From the NCBI RefSeq assembly GCF_004664715.2, contig NC_051063.1, positions 74,106,518-74,170,517 on the forward strand: DNA of 64,000 nt, read 5' to 3'. The notes below the pieces were generated by a model. That model did not search any database. It saw only the letters and a list, made by a program, of their open reading frames with translations, and was not told the DNA's origin. This document shows positions 63,374-64,000 of this stretch, piece by piece. Positions within the stretch are counted from its first letter, which is position 1; each line of letters starts with the position of its first letter. A program made the translations under genes and the position numbers. The DNA is from Peromyscus leucopus (lineage: Eukaryota; Chordata; Mammalia; Rodentia; Cricetidae).

Positions 63374-63840
63374 TGTAGATGTAACCAACCGTCTTATTAA
63401 ATAAGAAACACAGAACCAATGCAAAGAAGAAAGCCAAGAGATCAGAGCTAAGAGCCTTACCGCCTGCTGCAGCTAGCCTCTTCAGCCAAGAGACCTCTCT
63501 GAAAGAGACCTACTTCCTGTGTGTTTGTTTTTATATAGTCTTTCTGTTCTGTCTTCTCATTGGTTGTAAACCCAAACACGTGACTGCCTCGTCACTGCCT
63601 GTTTGTACAGCCCTGCAGGTCTTCTATGGTATTGAGATTAAAGGCGTGTGTCTCCAATGCTGGCTGTATCCTTGACTACACAGAGATCTACCTAGCTCTT
63701 TTACCAAGTGCTGGGATTAAAGGCGTGCGCCACGAACGCCCAGCTCTGCAATGGCTTGCTATTAGCTCTGACCCCCAAGCAACTTTATTTATTAACATAC
63801 AAATAAAATCACATTTCAGTACAAATAAAATATCACCATA
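63374..63840 (-). mobile_element. Solo LTR with B1-derived insert
   Basis: A 467-bp unit flanked by the exact hexamer gagagt at 63368-63373 and 63841-63846, as class II ERVs leave. In its own sense it starts tatggtgatattttatttgt (a TA rather than TG start), holds a B1-derived block (caagtgctgggattaaaggc on the plus strand at about 63702) plus a second short copy at about 63635, then a TATA-like ctatataaaa and an end at catctaca. No retroviral coding sequence. Confidence 0.8.
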
Positions 63841-63910
63841 GAGAGTACCCTTTTTCATTATTGTACTACAGTTTTACAAAATCATATATTTTTAATTAAA
63901 ATTTATATTT

Positions 63911-64000
63911 AGGGCTGGGGATATGGTGCAGTTGGTATAGCACTTAACATTGCAAGTTTGAGGACCTGAGTTCAATCCCCAGAACCCATGTAGAAAGCTA
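63911..64000 (+). mobile_element. ID/B4-type SINE, sense, cut by the window end
   Basis: agggctggggatatggtgca, gcacttaacattgcaagttt and gttcaatccccagaaccc are a tRNA-derived SINE head. The 3' part lies outside the window. Confidence 0.75.

Overview
The window is mammalian nuclear DNA from a muroid rodent, most likely a cricetid (hamster, vole or deer-mouse group). It is about 95% intron and repeat. The rodent signature is dense B1, B2/B3, B4 and ID SINEs, rodent-type L1 3' ends, and many LTRs resembling the mys/MYSERV group. The B1 copies at 42446 and 43765 carry a 'tagctttgcgcctttcctgg' segment that I associate, from memory, with cricetid B1s. Nothing is organised like a bacterial or viral genome: there are no operons or CRISPR arrays and no intact viral genes.

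The only cellular gene I can support is ATE1 (arginyl-tRNA--protein transferase 1), transcribed on the + strand. Three internal coding exons are present: 5232-5413 (182 nt), 8800-8899 (100 nt) and 46517-46637 (121 nt). They splice in one frame to encode about 134 consecutive residues of the C-terminal catalytic domain. The exons before 5232, including the mutually exclusive exon pair known in mammalian ATE1, and the exon(s) encoding roughly the last 60 residues lie outside the window. The introns are >5.2 kb, 3.4 kb, 37.6 kb and >17.3 kb.

Layout. 1-5231: intron with a young L1 3' fragment, a (CT)n(GT)n tract and an old L1. 5414-8799: short intron with a nearly perfect 175-bp inverted repeat, and a B1 about 120 bp before the next exon. 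8900-46516: giant intron with a chain of SINEs, nested LTR-in-B2, LTR-in-L1 and L1-in-L1 insertions, mys-like LTRs, a GC-rich L1 3' end and a G-poor probable retroviral interior joined to an LTR with a lysine-tRNA primer site. 46638-64000: last intron of the window, with a (GT)n(GA)n block just after the splice donor, a 5'-truncated L1 whose ORF2 end is still open, several SINEs and a B1-containing LTR.

I see no undescribed biological system. The best leads are the inverted repeat in the 3.4-kb intron, opposed B1 pairs around two ATE1 exons, a two-exon in-frame cassette, the strong antisense bias of LTR and L1 insertions, and LTRs that have incorporated B1 sequence. SINE and LTR family names are assigned by eye; no database search was possible.
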